From Adiantum capillus-veneris (Eukaryota > Streptophyta > Polypodiopsida > Polypodiales > Pteridaceae): a stretch of DNA of 64,000 nt. Both the position numbers and the translations under genes were made by a program. The notes under the pieces were generated by a model. The model made no database searches, was not told where the DNA came from, and saw only the letters and a program-made list of their open reading frames with translations. The stretch covers positions 101,737,912-101,801,911 of the forward strand of contig CM043963.1 in the NCBI GenBank assembly GCA_014529385.2, written 5' to 3'. This document shows, piece after piece, positions 36,440 to 48,420 of this stretch; positions within the stretch are counted from its first letter, which is position 1; each line of letters opens with the position of its first letter.

Positions 36440-37619
36440 ATATCATTGACTCATTGCATGTGTACAAACAACATCTGTAAAGGCCGAAGAGATTTGGATC
36501 ACTAAATTGGCAAAAACCTGGGTAAAAACTAAAGTTTGTACTAACTTTTTGAATCTTGAGTGTGAATTGAGGAACAATTTATCCAAACTTGTTGAAAATT
36601 GATTTATAGGCTTATATTGATGTGATAAACATGTGTATATGCTCAGTTGACCAAAAACTTGCAAAATTTTGGCAAAAGTAAATAATCGCGATTATTTACT
36701 TTTGCACTGTTTTTGAACTTTTTTGACCAAGTTGGTATACCACTAGCTTTATCATGTTGTAATAAGCCCACAAACCAAATTTGGTAAGATTTGGATCATT
36801 GGAGTGAAAACTGTGACAAAAATTGCAAAGTTAGTCTACTGAAAGATAATTGATGACCATTTGACCAAAAATTGTCCAAGCTTGATGAAAATTAGCTAGT
36901 GACCTTAACATAAGGTACTTAATAGATCTATGTCAAAGTTGGGACAAAAATTTGCAAAAAAATTGTCAAGAGTAAATAATCGCGATTATTTACATTTGCT
37001 TCAAAACTTGGTGATTTTGCAAATTTGAGTATACCACAAGACCAAGCACATCAATTAGACCCCACAAATCAATTTTGGTGAAATTTGGACCACAAAAGTG
37101 AGACTTAAGCCAGATTCTCAAAATCAGAGTCTGTGGACACGGAACAGTGGGTAAACTTGATCAAATTTTGTCCAAACTTGTTGAAACTTGCCCAAGGCCT
37201 ATAACAAGCTGTATACTTGCCAAACCAATTCAAAAAGTGACAAAAGTAAATAATCGCGATTATTTACTTCTGCTATCCAGAGACTTCAAATTTGACTTTT
37301 GGGCTTATACTGTGTTAGACCAGCATAATATAAGGCCACAGGGAAATTTTGGGTTCAATCGGATCAAAATTGATACAGATACACTCAGTTTACAGATTGC
37401 AGATTAGACCTTTGATTTTGCTAAGCTGAATCTGAAAGTCAAAATTTTGACTTCCATAGCACGAATTGAAGTGAAATGTAGAGACCAGTCCACTGGAGTT
37501 CTCGTGAGCTCTACTGTCCTTATAGAAAAATAGCTAATTTGATAAATTTTGTACAGGAATCAGGTTGCAGACGAGGAATCAGTGGCTTGACAGAAAGTTG
37601 CAATTGAATCAAGTGGACA
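36440..37619 (+). repeat. Leader of element B, right part: ~290-bp repeats with a conserved palindrome
   Basis: Perfect palindromes with core AAATAATCGCGATTATTT occur at 36680-36698, 36973-36991 and 37248-37266, spaced 294 and 274 bp. With A2 removed, the variant at 24896 falls about 288 bp before the first. Between them, diverged units share motifs such as CAAACTTGTTGAAAATTG and CCCACAAACCAAATTTGG. The palindrome is far better conserved than its surroundings. No open frame of note precedes 37620. Confidence 0.88.
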
Positions 37620-39243
37620 TTGACGACAAGTCAATCCCAAGTGAGTTACTGTACTCTATCCAGGGCTTCGTACGTCTATATGAACCTTAGATCCGATCGT
37701 GTAATAGGAAATCAAGGCCTATTCAGGGAAAACATCAGTAGAGTATCCACTGAAGAAAGTGTGAATCAAGGCAATTCATTGCACACAATTCCTGAAGAAG
37801 TCTCGAACACTTTTTCAGATTCAACATCTGAAATGTCTTCTTACTCGACTCACTCTGAAACCGGAACGACAATGTGCTATAAGCATATACTCTCTTTTTA
37901 CAATACTAATCGTCATGGAGCCCAGGTTTACTTGGATCCTAACGAAGAGTATGCTATTCGCATTGATGGTCATGGTATTGAGTTCTAAGAAGAGGTTAGG
38001 ACAAACAAACAAGGAAAAATGTACATGGATCGAAACGGAACTCAATATGTACAAGTCGAAAACCCGGATGTGATAGACAAATGGAGATTAGACGTAAACA
38101 CTATAATCCCAGATATGTCAGCAAAAGAAGGACCACCAACCTTGGAATTCGAGGGATATGATCAAGTAGACTTGAAGCCTTTGAAACGGCTTAGTATTGA
38201 TAATCCTAGGATCGGAGTCTATTGTTGGGAAGATAGAAACATAAAAGATCTTTTGTGGACTTCTCATGCTAGACCGGGGCAATTAACATCCATGAAGATC
38301 ATCTATATCTTCAAAATCAAAGATAAGGGATTTGTAGACCTACCAACTTACTTGTTTAGGGATTGTTATAACAACAACATTGTTATGATGACTCCTGAGG
38401 AGGTAGAACAAACCAAATACCAGGGGTATTCCATACGGGATTGGATATTAGGTCAAGGACCAGATACCACTCCAAGAGACAAACATCGTGAGAGATCATC
38501 TGAGAGTAATGTGAAGAAACCAAAAACCACCTCATCACGTAGAAAAACGGGTGACACTAAGGCCAGCCCAGGGCTACATGAGAAACTATTTCCGACAGAC
38601 TAGTTTGAAGGACTCGAAACAGGACCAACTCCCAGAAGACCTGGACTTGAACCAAATAGACGTATCACACCAGCTGATTTACAAAAATGGGTCAGAAAAT
38701 ACAGTGGATCAGGGGATCCATATGACCACTTAGCAAGCTTCAAGCAAGTGCTAAGAGCAGAGTATATATTCCATTTTCATACTCAATTCGAGGGGTTTGG
38801 AATGACATTAGAAGGAAAAGCTCTGACATGGTTCCAAAACATTCCACCAAGGTCAATCATGGATTTGAATACATTATCTCAAGGATTTGTAGCTGCTTGT
38901 TCTAAAATGGGGATTAAACATAATACGGTAGCTCAAATCTACAGCTTCAAACAGAAACATGGTGAGTCTGTTAGGGATTGTGCAACTCGAATGAAACAAT
39001 ACATTGCCAGATGACCAGAGATTGAGATACCTGAAGAAGAGCGACTTTTCTCATTGTTTCTGGAGGGACTTCTAAACAAAGAACTTCATGCTATACTCTA
39101 TAGTAAAAAGCATACAACCCTAGAGGTGTGTGTGTCGGATGCTATCGACCTAGGAGACAATTGTGAGATTTTCAATGAAGAGATGTCCCTAAGGATAACC
39201 AAAGTGAGAAGACAACATCCACAAAACCAGCACAAGTGGGAAC
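37620..39243 (+). pseudogene. Gag of element B, N-terminal and capsid parts
   Basis: One frame runs from about 37620 to 39243 with single stops at 37986-37988, 38601-38603 and 39012-39014. The first 330 residues are unrecognised (Ser-rich, then VYCWEDRNIKDLLWTSHARP, FKIKDKGFVDLPTYLFRD). The capsid follows: SGDPYDHLASFKQVLRAEY, LEGKALTWFQNIPPRSI, GESVRDCATRMKQYI, FLEGLLNKELHAIL, which fits the retrotransposon gag family. A frameshift near 39200 precedes the solo-LTR insertion at 39244. The long N-terminal extension is unusual for gypsy gag. Confidence 0.82.
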
Positions 39244-40857
39244 TGTAACATTTAATGGCCTAAAAAGTTGTGTGTAGCGGAAATTAGCATGAACATAGTG
39301 GGCATTTCATTAGAATAGATTCCTAATGAGAATTACAAGAGTGCTTGGGTGGAGAGAGCAACAAAAAGCATGACACCTAGCTAGATAGCATGAACAATAC
39401 TTTCAAAAGAGAGAGAAATTAAGCTATTGACAACAGTTGAGGACCGGATTTGCATGGAGCCGGTCCCCCCTCCAAAAGGCTTTGTATTATGGTTTCTCCC
39501 ATCAAGAGAGACATTGTACAATACAATTCTTTGTGTTCCTTCAAGACTAGCTAGTGCAATGAAGATGAAAGCTTCATGCACTAAGCAAAACACTTAGCAA
39601 AAACACAACATCAATTATCCCCGGTCTCAGACCCAAGACCTCACACACCTTCGAAGATGGTGAGAGCTAGCAGGGTATGAGAGTAGATTGAGAGGAAGAA
39701 GGAGTATCTTACGAGAAAGATGTACATCTCCTCACATAATCACTCATATTAGCATAGCTTAGCTTAGTAATTAGCATGGTAGAGGAGATGAGCATGCATT
39801 GAAGCTTGGCTCTTGGTTGGATTTGCATCCACATGCCAAGAGTGTGTCGATGTAGGCTTCTATCTCACAAACTTGGAGTAGGTGATGAGCTCTCCATTAA
39901 AGCTTGGGAAGAGATACTCTTATCTTTCTTCACACATGAGATTGTGTGAGTGTGTGTGTGTGTGATAATGCCTTGAAAAAATCAGCCCCCTTTCTCTCTT
40001 GGGCGACGAGCCCTCTTGCTATTTGCTCTTGCAGGCTCCCCATTGGACAGTGCCAAGCTTAGCCAATAGGAAAATAGGGGTAAATTGAAGAGCCTTCTGA
40101 CATGTGTCCCTCTTTCCCTTTTTGAGAGAGCTTTATCAATTAAACTTAATTGATTTAAATGAATTAAATCCCCATTGGACCTTTCCCCATTCTGGCCACC
40201 AATAGGAATTAAGTAGCCCATTGGGCTACTCAATTCCTATTGGACCCCTTCACGGGCTGTCCAATAATCATCCAGGAGACTTAATATTCATTGGTTCTTT
40301 TTATTAAGTGTTTTTAAAATTAATTAGACTAAATTTACTCTAGCCTAATTCTCATTGGTCCACTTCAAGGGTCATCCAATAGGAATTGAGCACACTTTGG
40401 GAGCAACTAGCTTAGGCATCTGACATGTGTCCTTTATGCCCTTTGTGTTCAAATGGGAGCTTGTGTGTGTGTGTGTGTAAGTTTTTTAGTCTTTCTCTCT
40501 AATCCCCCTACCTTTAGGGCTCGCCCCCTCATGTGTAGGGATGTGTGTTGACTTTGGAGAGTACAAAAACCACCCAATTTATCCTAAGCTTTAACCCTTT
40601 GGACACAACCTTTGAATTTTGGAATTCTTAATGGGCTGAACCTTAGGGTCTTTTTAGCCCATTGTTGCACATGGCTCTTTTGCAGATGGCCCCCCCTTTG
40701 GATCCCTATTTTCCCTCCTTTGGATCCCAGCTACTGTGGCCGGTCTGCTAGCTTAACCAATATTCTAGCTTTTTCTCCCCTGGCACTTCCCCACATTAAA
40801 TGATCAGGTTAATATGAGAAAATCATTTAGGAGAATTAGATATTGATTATTATGATA
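39244..40857 (-). mobile_element. Solo LTR of the chromovirus C family, inserted in B gag
   Basis: A single LTR homologous to 56453-58052 and 16829-18911 begins TGTAACATTT and ends TGATA (TGACA in its relatives). GGAAC flanks both ends exactly (39239-39243 and 40858-40862). With no internal region, it is best explained by recombination between the LTRs of a former complete C-family element. Orientation by similarity is the same as C. Confidence 0.92.
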
Positions 40858-41819
40858 GGAACGGCTATTGCGGCACCACTCTCAGCCATAGAACATATGC
40901 TAAAAAGGATGAATGACATGATGAACAATATGCAAAAAGCACCTATGAGGGGACCAGGACAAGGGATATCCCCACAAGGACAACCAATTATGCCACATAA
41001 ATGGTGTGCAATCGAGGGTAAATGGACCAACCACGAGACCCATGAGTGCTACTTCAGACCAAAGTATGATGGGAATGTTTCGTACGTGCCCATGAGGTCA
41101 CAAGGACAACCCATATATAGATATCATCCTAATATGGCTCAAGTTCAAAGACCACCAATGGGTATGGAGAGACCTCAACCTGTGTTGGGACAACAACCTC
41201 CTTATCCAAGACATAATGCGGTGCCTATAAAGTACATGCACTCAGAAGGAGTCACAGATGAACAAGCATCAGTGCCTGTTACAACCTATGCAGAGTCTAG
41301 TCCTTCTACAGTAATGGTAGAGGGATATTGGTATAGTCCACAATGACCACCGATGGAGGAAACCATGACTTATGTTCCATTGGAGCTCGCACCAATGTAT
41401 TATGTAGCTAATCAAGGTGTCAGACCTCCCATGGGAAGACCCATGATGTAGCCCAGAACAGGAAAGTGTCATAATTGTGGTGCTAATGACCATTGGAAGA
41501 AAAAATGTCCAGAGCCTAACAAAAATCTCAAACCAATTGAAGCCTATTGCATAAAATGTTGCAAAAAGGGAGGACACTTTCCGGAAGATTGTCCTAAGAA
41601 TCCTTTGAACAAGGGAAAAACAGTAGTCAGCGTAGTCCAAGTGATGTCTAGTAGCTCATCAGAGAGCGAACCGATTGTTCCAATCAAGGTAATCACTAGA
41701 GCCCAGCCAAAGAAAAAGAAACACAATTCCTTTGATGATACGGAGAACATGAAAGTTTCTTCTCAAAGAATCAAAAGAAGCAGGAGCAAAAGATATGAGG
41801 AGAGAAAGCAAAAATTCTA
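40858..41819 (+). pseudogene. Gag of element B, nucleocapsid part
   Basis: This continues gag after the solo LTR. A Pro/Gln/Met-rich region (GQPIMPHKWCAIEGKW, YRYHPNMAQVQRPPMG) is followed by two zinc knuckles: CHNCGANDHWKKKC (41467-41508) and CIKCCKKGGHFPEDC (about 41551-41595). A basic Ser/Lys-rich end (QPKKKKHNSF, RIKRSRSKRYEERKQ) stops at 41819. Stops lie at 41344-41346 and 41449-41451. Two knuckles occur in some gypsy families. Confidence 0.83.
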
Positions 41820-41831
41820 GCCCAGGACAAG

Positions 41832-43078
41832 TTGAAAGAAACTAGCAGTGAATTCAAGGAAACAACCGTGAAATTTGGAGGATCCATTTTGGTTGATAAA
41901 ATTTTTGAGCCTATCAATGCTGCCTTGGAAGCCTACCAAGCCGGACTAAAAGCAGGCCAAAACATGGAAAACAAATGGAAAAACTATCCATCCCCAGAAA
42001 TGGAAGCAGCTAAGCTAGAAGCTTATCAAAATTTGGTAAGAATCACGCAGAAAATTCTGGATAAACAAAAACCCAAGCTTGAAAGTATTGCAAAACCGGA
42101 AGAGCTTGCGGTAGAAAAAACGAAAGCAAAATCCGATGTAGTGGCAGAACCCCACCTTGAAACAAATGAACCAGAGCTCATAGTGTCGGGCAGTGAAGAT
42201 GCCTTAGACAGAATTCCATTCGTGGAGAAAGACTGGCCAGGACACTTATGGAAAAAGGTAAGGGAGATCAATGATGGGAGCCTAACTTTAAAGTCAGCTC
42301 CTATAGAGGAAGTCTGGTTAGATAACCTACCATCTGATATGAACATGGATTTATAGTCCTTGTACGGGGATTGCGGATCAAAGGCTTCAGGGATATCTAA
42401 AGCAATGACATTAAAAACATTACCTTCTTACTTGGGAGATAACGAAGATGAATCTATCATTTGCAAAACCACTCAAGTCAAAAGAGACAAACAGAGCTAG
42501 AAGTGGACAACATTCACTCAATCATGTCTACACCTATCCAATGCACTCTTACTTTGGGAGAACTGTTGAAACTCATGCCATACTTATGGAATGATTTACA
42601 GAAAACCCTAGAGAAGGTGGGTATAACGGGGTTAATCTCTAAGAATCTGGGAAACTCAAAAAATGAAACGAAATACAAAGAGATACGATTAGTTCCTATG
42701 AACAAGGTCGGAGAATATTATGAAGGGGAAGAAAAAAACACTACCCTCCCAGTGAAATATAATGACATTGAAACCATGGCAATACTGGATAGTGGAGCGG
42801 GCATAGCCATAGCAACTAAAGCAGTATGGGAATCCTAGGGACAGCCAGCCATTAGACAAATGTGAATGAAATTTCAGTTGGTTGCCGGACACATTGAAAT
42901 ACCACTAGGGCTACTAGAAAAAGTGATAGTCAACTCCTGTGGAATTGAATATCAACACACTTTTTCCATAAGAGACTTTGGGAAAAAACTCAACTATGAA
43001 ATCATATTGGGAAGACCTTTCATGCAATAGGTACAGCTTATCCAGGATTGGGGAAATGACTATCTATACTTAAAGCAA
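41832..43078 (+). pseudogene. Protease region of element B (first retropepsin)
   Basis: A Lys/Glu-rich stretch of about 174 residues (41832-42356; ALEAYQAGLKAGQNMENKW) of unknown role leads to the retropepsin: LPVKYNDIETMAILDSGAGI (active DSG near 42785-42795), HIEIPLGLLEKVIV and YEIILGRPFMQ (near 42995-43030). Stops near 42838, 42863 and 43030 break it. The catalytic triad DSG is intact in sequence. Confidence 0.75.
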
Positions 43079-44232
43079 GTGGGATCTATAACAAGGGTCA
43101 ATCTAAAGGACTACACCTATAGAGACGTCTTGAAAACACCCATCCAGAAGTTTGATTCAGTCTCTTCGGCTGAAACTAAACTTCCATCTTGGCTAAACAA
43201 AGACGCTCCTATTTGGATGTACGGAGCTTCAGAAAATGGAAGCTTGAGACGAAAGGAATGTATCCTAGGAAGGGACTGTACAGACAAAGCCTACATACCT
43301 AAACCCTTCCCAGAGAATTTATTCAAACCATTCGAGTGGACTCAAATCTTAGCGACAATGGATGTATGTGTGAATACGTCTATGCCTACTCAATTTTGCA
43401 ATAAGGATGGATATGACATAATTCCCATCCAAATGATGTCAGTCCTTAACATTGAAAATAAGGATGAGGAAACAAAGGACTTGATGAAAGCTCAACAAGT
43501 CTTTTCTGACCTCTATTACGATGCAACTGATGATTTGGATGAACACTCAGCTACCTCCGAAGATTCGGGATCCGAAAAAGAACATACAAGAGCTCAACTA
43601 CTCTTAAGGGAAGGGAGGAAAAGTTTTTTGACTTTCCAAACCAGAAATCAAGAAGACAAAAATGGTATAGAAGAAAGAGGGACACTAAAATTGTGAAATC
43701 ACAACCTATGCCATCAGTCTCTAGTAAAACACAATTCCTGATGCAGATAGATGCTAATGATTGTGTCAAGGACAAAATAACTGGCAGATATCCTTCGAAC
43801 GGAAACTCAAAAATGTCTCAGACATCGAGAAAAACAAGGAAGGGTACTCAAGAAGAACAACAGGATAAAAACCCACTCATGACCAGAGTCGAGCGAAAAA
43901 AGAAATATCAAGAGTTGAAAAAAGCTCTAAAGGAGATATACACCACCAAAATGGAAACCATGGAAGAGGATGGGAAGGATGTAACGCATGTTCCATCCCA
44001 TTACAAAAAGTATACTCTCCAAGATCGGAAAATCATAATCGAACAACCTGTTAGGGAACTACGAAAACAAGGCGAGTCTTACGAAGGACCTAAAAACGCT
44101 AAAAGGGTAGACTTGGTTGAGCCAGGAGAAGAGCCTAGACCGGCCTACATTGCAAATGACCTAACAGAAGAAGAAGAAAATCTTTTGCTAAGCTTGTTAA
44201 AGGAATACCGGGATATCTTTGCTTGGTCTTAA
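43079..44232 (+). pseudogene. PR-RT linker of element B
   Basis: Two overlapping open stretches (43079-43696 and 43693-44232) encode acidic and basic linker with ILNIENKDEETKDLMKAQ, YHYDATDDLDEHSATSED-like sequence, then LTEEEENLLLSLLKEYRDIF, the usual helix before gypsy RT. A TAA at 44230-44232 follows FAWS, where related elements have a Tyr. It has no catalytic motif. Confidence 0.7.
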
Positions 44233-44280
44233 AAGGATCTCAAGGGCATCGATCCAGAAAGCTGTCAACATACTATACCC

Positions 44281-45576
44281 ATGAGAGATGATGCGGAACC
44301 AAGTAGACAGAGACCATACACTTATAACGAAACATTTGCCAGGAAGATCAAAGAAGAGATTAAAAAACTAAAGGAAGCTAAATTCATTTACGAAATTGAA
44401 CACACTGATTGGGTGTCCCCAATTGTGGTAGTACCTAAGAAGAATGGGAAATTACGAGTGTGCGTTAATCTCAAAAAAGTGAATGCAACTACCATTAGAG
44501 ACAACTTTCCTCTTCTGATAACGGAGCACGTTTTAGAACAAGTGGCAGGAAAAGAAGCTTACACAACAGAATGGGGTATATTTGCATATCGGGTTATGCC
44601 GTTTGGGTTAACTAATGCTCCAGCCACATTTCAGAGATTGATGATCCATGCTTTCAAAGAGTATCTTCGAAAATTCTTGCAAGTATACATGGATGATTTA
44701 TGCGTACATTCGTTATTCCGAGTTGATCATTTTGAACATCTCAAAAAGGTATTCGAGAAATGTAGACTTTACAGGATTTTCTTAAAACCTGAAAAGTGCA
44801 CATTCATGGGAAGACAAGGGAAAATTCTTGGACATATAGTGTCGAAAAATGGCATAGCTACCGATATTGAAAAGATTCATGTCATTGCTGATTTGCCTAA
44901 ACCAACAACAGTCAAAGGGGTACAAGCCTTCATGGGACATTGTGGATATTACCGACGGTTCATCTACATGTATGCTATAATTGCAAAACCCATGTATAGC
45001 TTGAGTACGCACTTTGAATGGAACGAGGCATGTGAAGAATCCTTCATGAATCTTAAGCAAGCTCTCACCTCAGCTCCAATATTGAAAGCACCAGATTGGG
45101 ATAAATTATTCCACGTGCACATAGATGCTTCAAACTTTGCTATTGGTTGTATACTAGCCCAAGATGGGAAAAGTGACTTTCCTATTTCTTATGCTAGCCG
45201 ACAATTAAATATGGCAGAAAAGAATTACACCACCACTGAAAGAGAAGAACTAGGAATGATCTATGCCGTTAAAAAGTATAGACATTACCTATTGGCCAAC
45301 AAGTTTGTGTTCTTTGTGGACCACCAAGCTTTCTTATATTTGGTCAACAAACCATGCAGCACAGGGAGAATAGTGAGATGGTTCATCATTCTTCTCGAAT
45401 TTGATTTCACTGTGGTTGTTAAAAAAGGCACTACACATCAACGAGCAGATCATTTGTCCAGGATTGTTTTGGGGGAATCACCTAAAGGGGTAGATGATGA
45501 TCTACCATATGCCTATTTGTTCTCCGTGAAAATGATACCAAGATGGCTCAAGTGGATTCACCACTCCCTATCATAG
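44281..45576 (+). pseudogene. Reverse transcriptase and RNase H of element B, RT deleted for catalytic segment
   Basis: A 431-residue open frame carries DWVSPIVVVPKKNGKLRVCV, FAYRVMPFGLTNAPATFQRL, LQVYMDDLCVHS (Y-M-D-D), LGHIVSKNGIATD, then RNase H with HVHIDASNFAIGCILAQ, MAEKNYTTTEREELGMIYAV, FVDHQAFLYLVNKP and HQRADHLSRI. Between VAGKEAYT and TEWGIFAYR about 28 residues usual for the family are missing (position near 44565), including the first catalytic Asp. The deletion is in frame, so the frame stays open although the enzyme cannot work. Confidence 0.9.
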
Positions 45577-45879
45577 TTGATTTAATCTAGCAATCGGCTA
45601 CGTATCCAATTACTAGCTGGGAGGCTATATAAAATAAATCGAGACGGGATATTGATTTTATGCATTAAACCTGAAGAAAGGGATCAGTACCTAAGTCAAG
45701 CACATGTTACCATAGTAGGACTTCACTTTGCAGAAGACCAAACTATGCAAAGAATCTTTAGATGACTTGGAGTATTTTGGCCGACTATGAGGAGAGATGT
45801 TCGATCTTTTGTAAGAGATTGCCCTCAATGTCAGAAACAACAACCCATTCCTCATGTAACATTGTTTCAAATATCACTT
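45577..45879 (+). pseudogene. First HHCC zinc module of element B (extra copy)
   Basis: In the same frame as RT, with stops at 45583-45585 and about 45763-45765, the reading LYKINRDGILILCIKPEERD leads into H-V-T-I-V-G-L-H, 31 positions, then C-P-Q-C. This is a complete integrase-type HHCC zinc site. A second one follows at about 46080-46215 with the same H-x6-H spacing. Gypsy elements normally have one. Confidence 0.75.
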
Positions 45880-47219
45880 TTTCCTAAGTGGAGTAACTAT
45901 CTGGTTACTTACTTATTGAGCCGAACATTTCCTGAGGATATGAGTAAACGCCGTCAAAGAGCAATTGAAATAGAAGCAAGAGACTGTGCTCTTATTGGAA
46001 ACCAATTATATCGGCGAGGTAAAGATCAACATTTGCGTCTTTGTGCAAATGAAAACGAGTATATTCCGATTATAAAACAAGCACATGCTGGATTAGCTGG
46101 AGGTCACTTTTCTAGTGAGACCACCGGAAGAGCAATCTTGATGGCAGGCATATGGTGGCCAATACTTTTTGCAGATGCCAAAGAATATGTTCGAAGGTGT
46201 GATGCTTGTCAACGAGCAAAAATGCCAACACGAGTAGACAGCATGCCCTTAAGATTAATGATGGGGGCCAGAGCCTTTGCAAAATGGGGTATAGATTTTG
46301 TGGGACCGATACAGCCACCTGCGTATAGAACCCAAGCTCACAGCCACCTGCGGACTATTTAACCAAATGGGCCGAGGCTAAAGCGACTCAAAAGAATGAT
46401 GCCAGAACCACTGCTGCATTCTCATATGAGTATGTATTTGTAAGGTATGGACTGCCAATAGAGATTGTCAGTGATCGGGGAACTCATTTCCTCAACGAGG
46501 TAATAGAGTATTTGCTTAATGAGTTTATGGTTATCCATAGCAAATCAGCTCCCTATCACCCACAAGCAAACGAACAAGCTGAGAATACGAATAAAATTCT
46601 TAGCTCGGTACTGACCAAAGTGGTTAGTTCAGGAAGCACCGGCTGGGAAATGCATCTCCATGCTGCTCTATGGGCTTATCGAGTTTCATTCAAAACAGCT
46701 TTAAATGCTACACCCTTTAATCTTGTTTATGGTCTTGATGACATACTGCCAATAGAATTTCTATTGCCGACCTTAAGGGTAGCACAGACTCTCGAGTGGA
46801 CTGGACATGAATTGTCAGAAAGACTTGAAGAGTTGGAAAAGCTAGACGAGCAAAGACTAACTGCTATAGCTCATATCTATGCACAAAAGTGGAAACAAAA
46901 ACAGTTTTTTTATTCCCACTTAATCACCAAAATTTTCAAGAAATGGGACTTAGTTCTAGTCTATTCCCTTAAGAAACACATTCCCAAGTTTAAGAAAAAG
47001 GGAAATAGACCATTTAGCATTGAAGATGTATCACCAAGTGGAGCAGTAAAATTGTTAACCTTAGATGGTGAACCAATGGCTAATTGGATTAGTGGATGTC
47101 GTTTCAAGAAATACAATTTGCCACTAACCAATGAATTGCTAGAGAGAATGCATGCAGCCAAACAAAGGAAGATGAAGCGACAGCAGGTTATTGAGGAAGC
47201 CCAAGAGGAAGCTAGCTAG
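45880..47219 (+). pseudogene. Integrase of element B
   Basis: A linker (SLFPKWSNYLVTYLLSRTFP) precedes the second HHCC module (H-A-G-L-A-G-G-H, 30 residues, C-D-A-C near 46085-46210). The core has KWGIDFVGP (Asp), IEIVSDRGTHF (Asp) and PYHPQANEQAENTNK (Glu). Between the first Asp and DYLTKW a 12-bp repeat (46312-46323 and 46341-46352) replaces normal sequence and breaks the frame. The open C-terminal 235 residues end at 47219 with the GAVKL and GEPMANWISGCRFKKY module. No chromodomain is present. Confidence 0.88.
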
Positions 47220-47757
47220 ACTTCAGGTACTCAAGCGTAAAGATACTCTCAAGAATCAACAGATACCGATTCCCATCAACACTTTGGAAATAGATTATCG
47301 ACAATGGGAATTACCTAAAGATGCAATTTCAACAGATGACAACTGGTTAGATGAAATGGATCTCAGCATCAAAGTACAGCTCAACAATCATAGCACCAAT
47401 GCTTTGGTAGACACAAGAGCTAGAGTGATTGCAGTCAGTTATTCCACATACAAGAAAGCAACAAGTCAAGCATTGACCGTAGGAATAACGACAATCAAAG
47501 GATGCAACAAGAATCCGACTCCAACATTGGGAGTGGTCAACTTGAACGTGGTAGTACATGGATGTTCATGTCCACATCAATTTGTCTGCTTGCCAGATGA
47601 ACACATGAATGAGACAATGATTCTTGGTATTCCTTGGATGCGAACATACAAAACAGTACCAGATTGGGATACAAATCAGCTAAAGCTATCACTTAAAGGA
47701 GGGAAATTCATTGTTCCCATTGCACCAAGCAAAGAGGAATGGAAAAGGTGCAATTAG
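47191..47757 (+). pseudogene. Second retropepsin-like domain after integrase (element B)
   Basis: This open frame of 188 residues overlaps the integrase end by 29 bp in another frame. It reads as a retropepsin: NALVDTRARVIAVSYSTYKK (D-T-R where D-T/S-G is required), TLGVVNLNVVVHG, and MILGIPWMRTYKTVPDWD, matching the ILGxxWL element of the fold. It is distinct in sequence from the first protease at about 42760-43030. A single GGA-to-AGA type change would explain Gly to Arg. Retropepsin folds normally lie before RT, so this position is unusual. It could be a captured clan AA protease or a structural domain. Confidence 0.7.
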
Positions 47758-48420
47758 AGGACCAATCCACGAAGCAAATCTTCTCCATCACCTCGATAAA
47801 AAAATGCTACAAGTAGCATGCAAGGAGTCAGGAAAATTTGGGTACCAAAATCACAACTTGTGGATAAACCAAATCAGATCTGGGTGCCTAAAATTTCACC
47901 AAATAAACAGAAGACGGTTCCAAGGATTCGAGCATAGAATTGAGCATCTATGATCAAGGAACCTAACATGAAAAAGGTTTGGAAGAAAAAGGAGCACATA
48001 TCTTCTCCACACAATGCGAAACCAATCAAACAGTTGCAAGTTAAGTCTCAACAGACTCTCAACTACCATGCACCAAGCAAACCAAGCTACCAATGGCGAG
48101 AAAAGGCTCAACAACCGTCTAAAGTGCTACCAACAACTCAAGCAATCAGCATGCTTAAACACCGTGGTGGTACTATCAAGCAGAGAGCACAAAAGCTACA
48201 GGTTTTGCTCTTTGGAAGACACCAGCAGCAAACCTCGACATTGAAAACCCTTGAGTTATTTACTCAAGACCCAACTCTTGCACAGTATATGGAGCTGAAT
48301 TGCATTGATCTTCATATCATGGTAGAGCCAATCACGGCTATGCATAGACACAATTGTTCGACCCATGCACACAGTCGTCCCGGAGAACGCCATCTAGGAG
48401 GGGTGGAAGGGTACTACTAA
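47758..48420 (+). pseudogene. Downstream tail after the second retropepsin-like domain
   Basis: Open segments with frame changes (47711-47953 and 47950-48420) are rich in Lys, Gln and Thr. A short motif recurs in one frame (KIWVPK then QIWVPK, about 47835-47895, and KKVWKKKE near 47970). No domain is recognised. It ends at TAA 48418-48420. It is probably the C-terminal part of the preceding coding region. Confidence 0.5.

Noticed and set aside
39244-40857. A host gene segment or intron inside B gag
   Set aside because: Exact GGAAC duplication and full-length similarity to the C LTRs show that it is a solo LTR.
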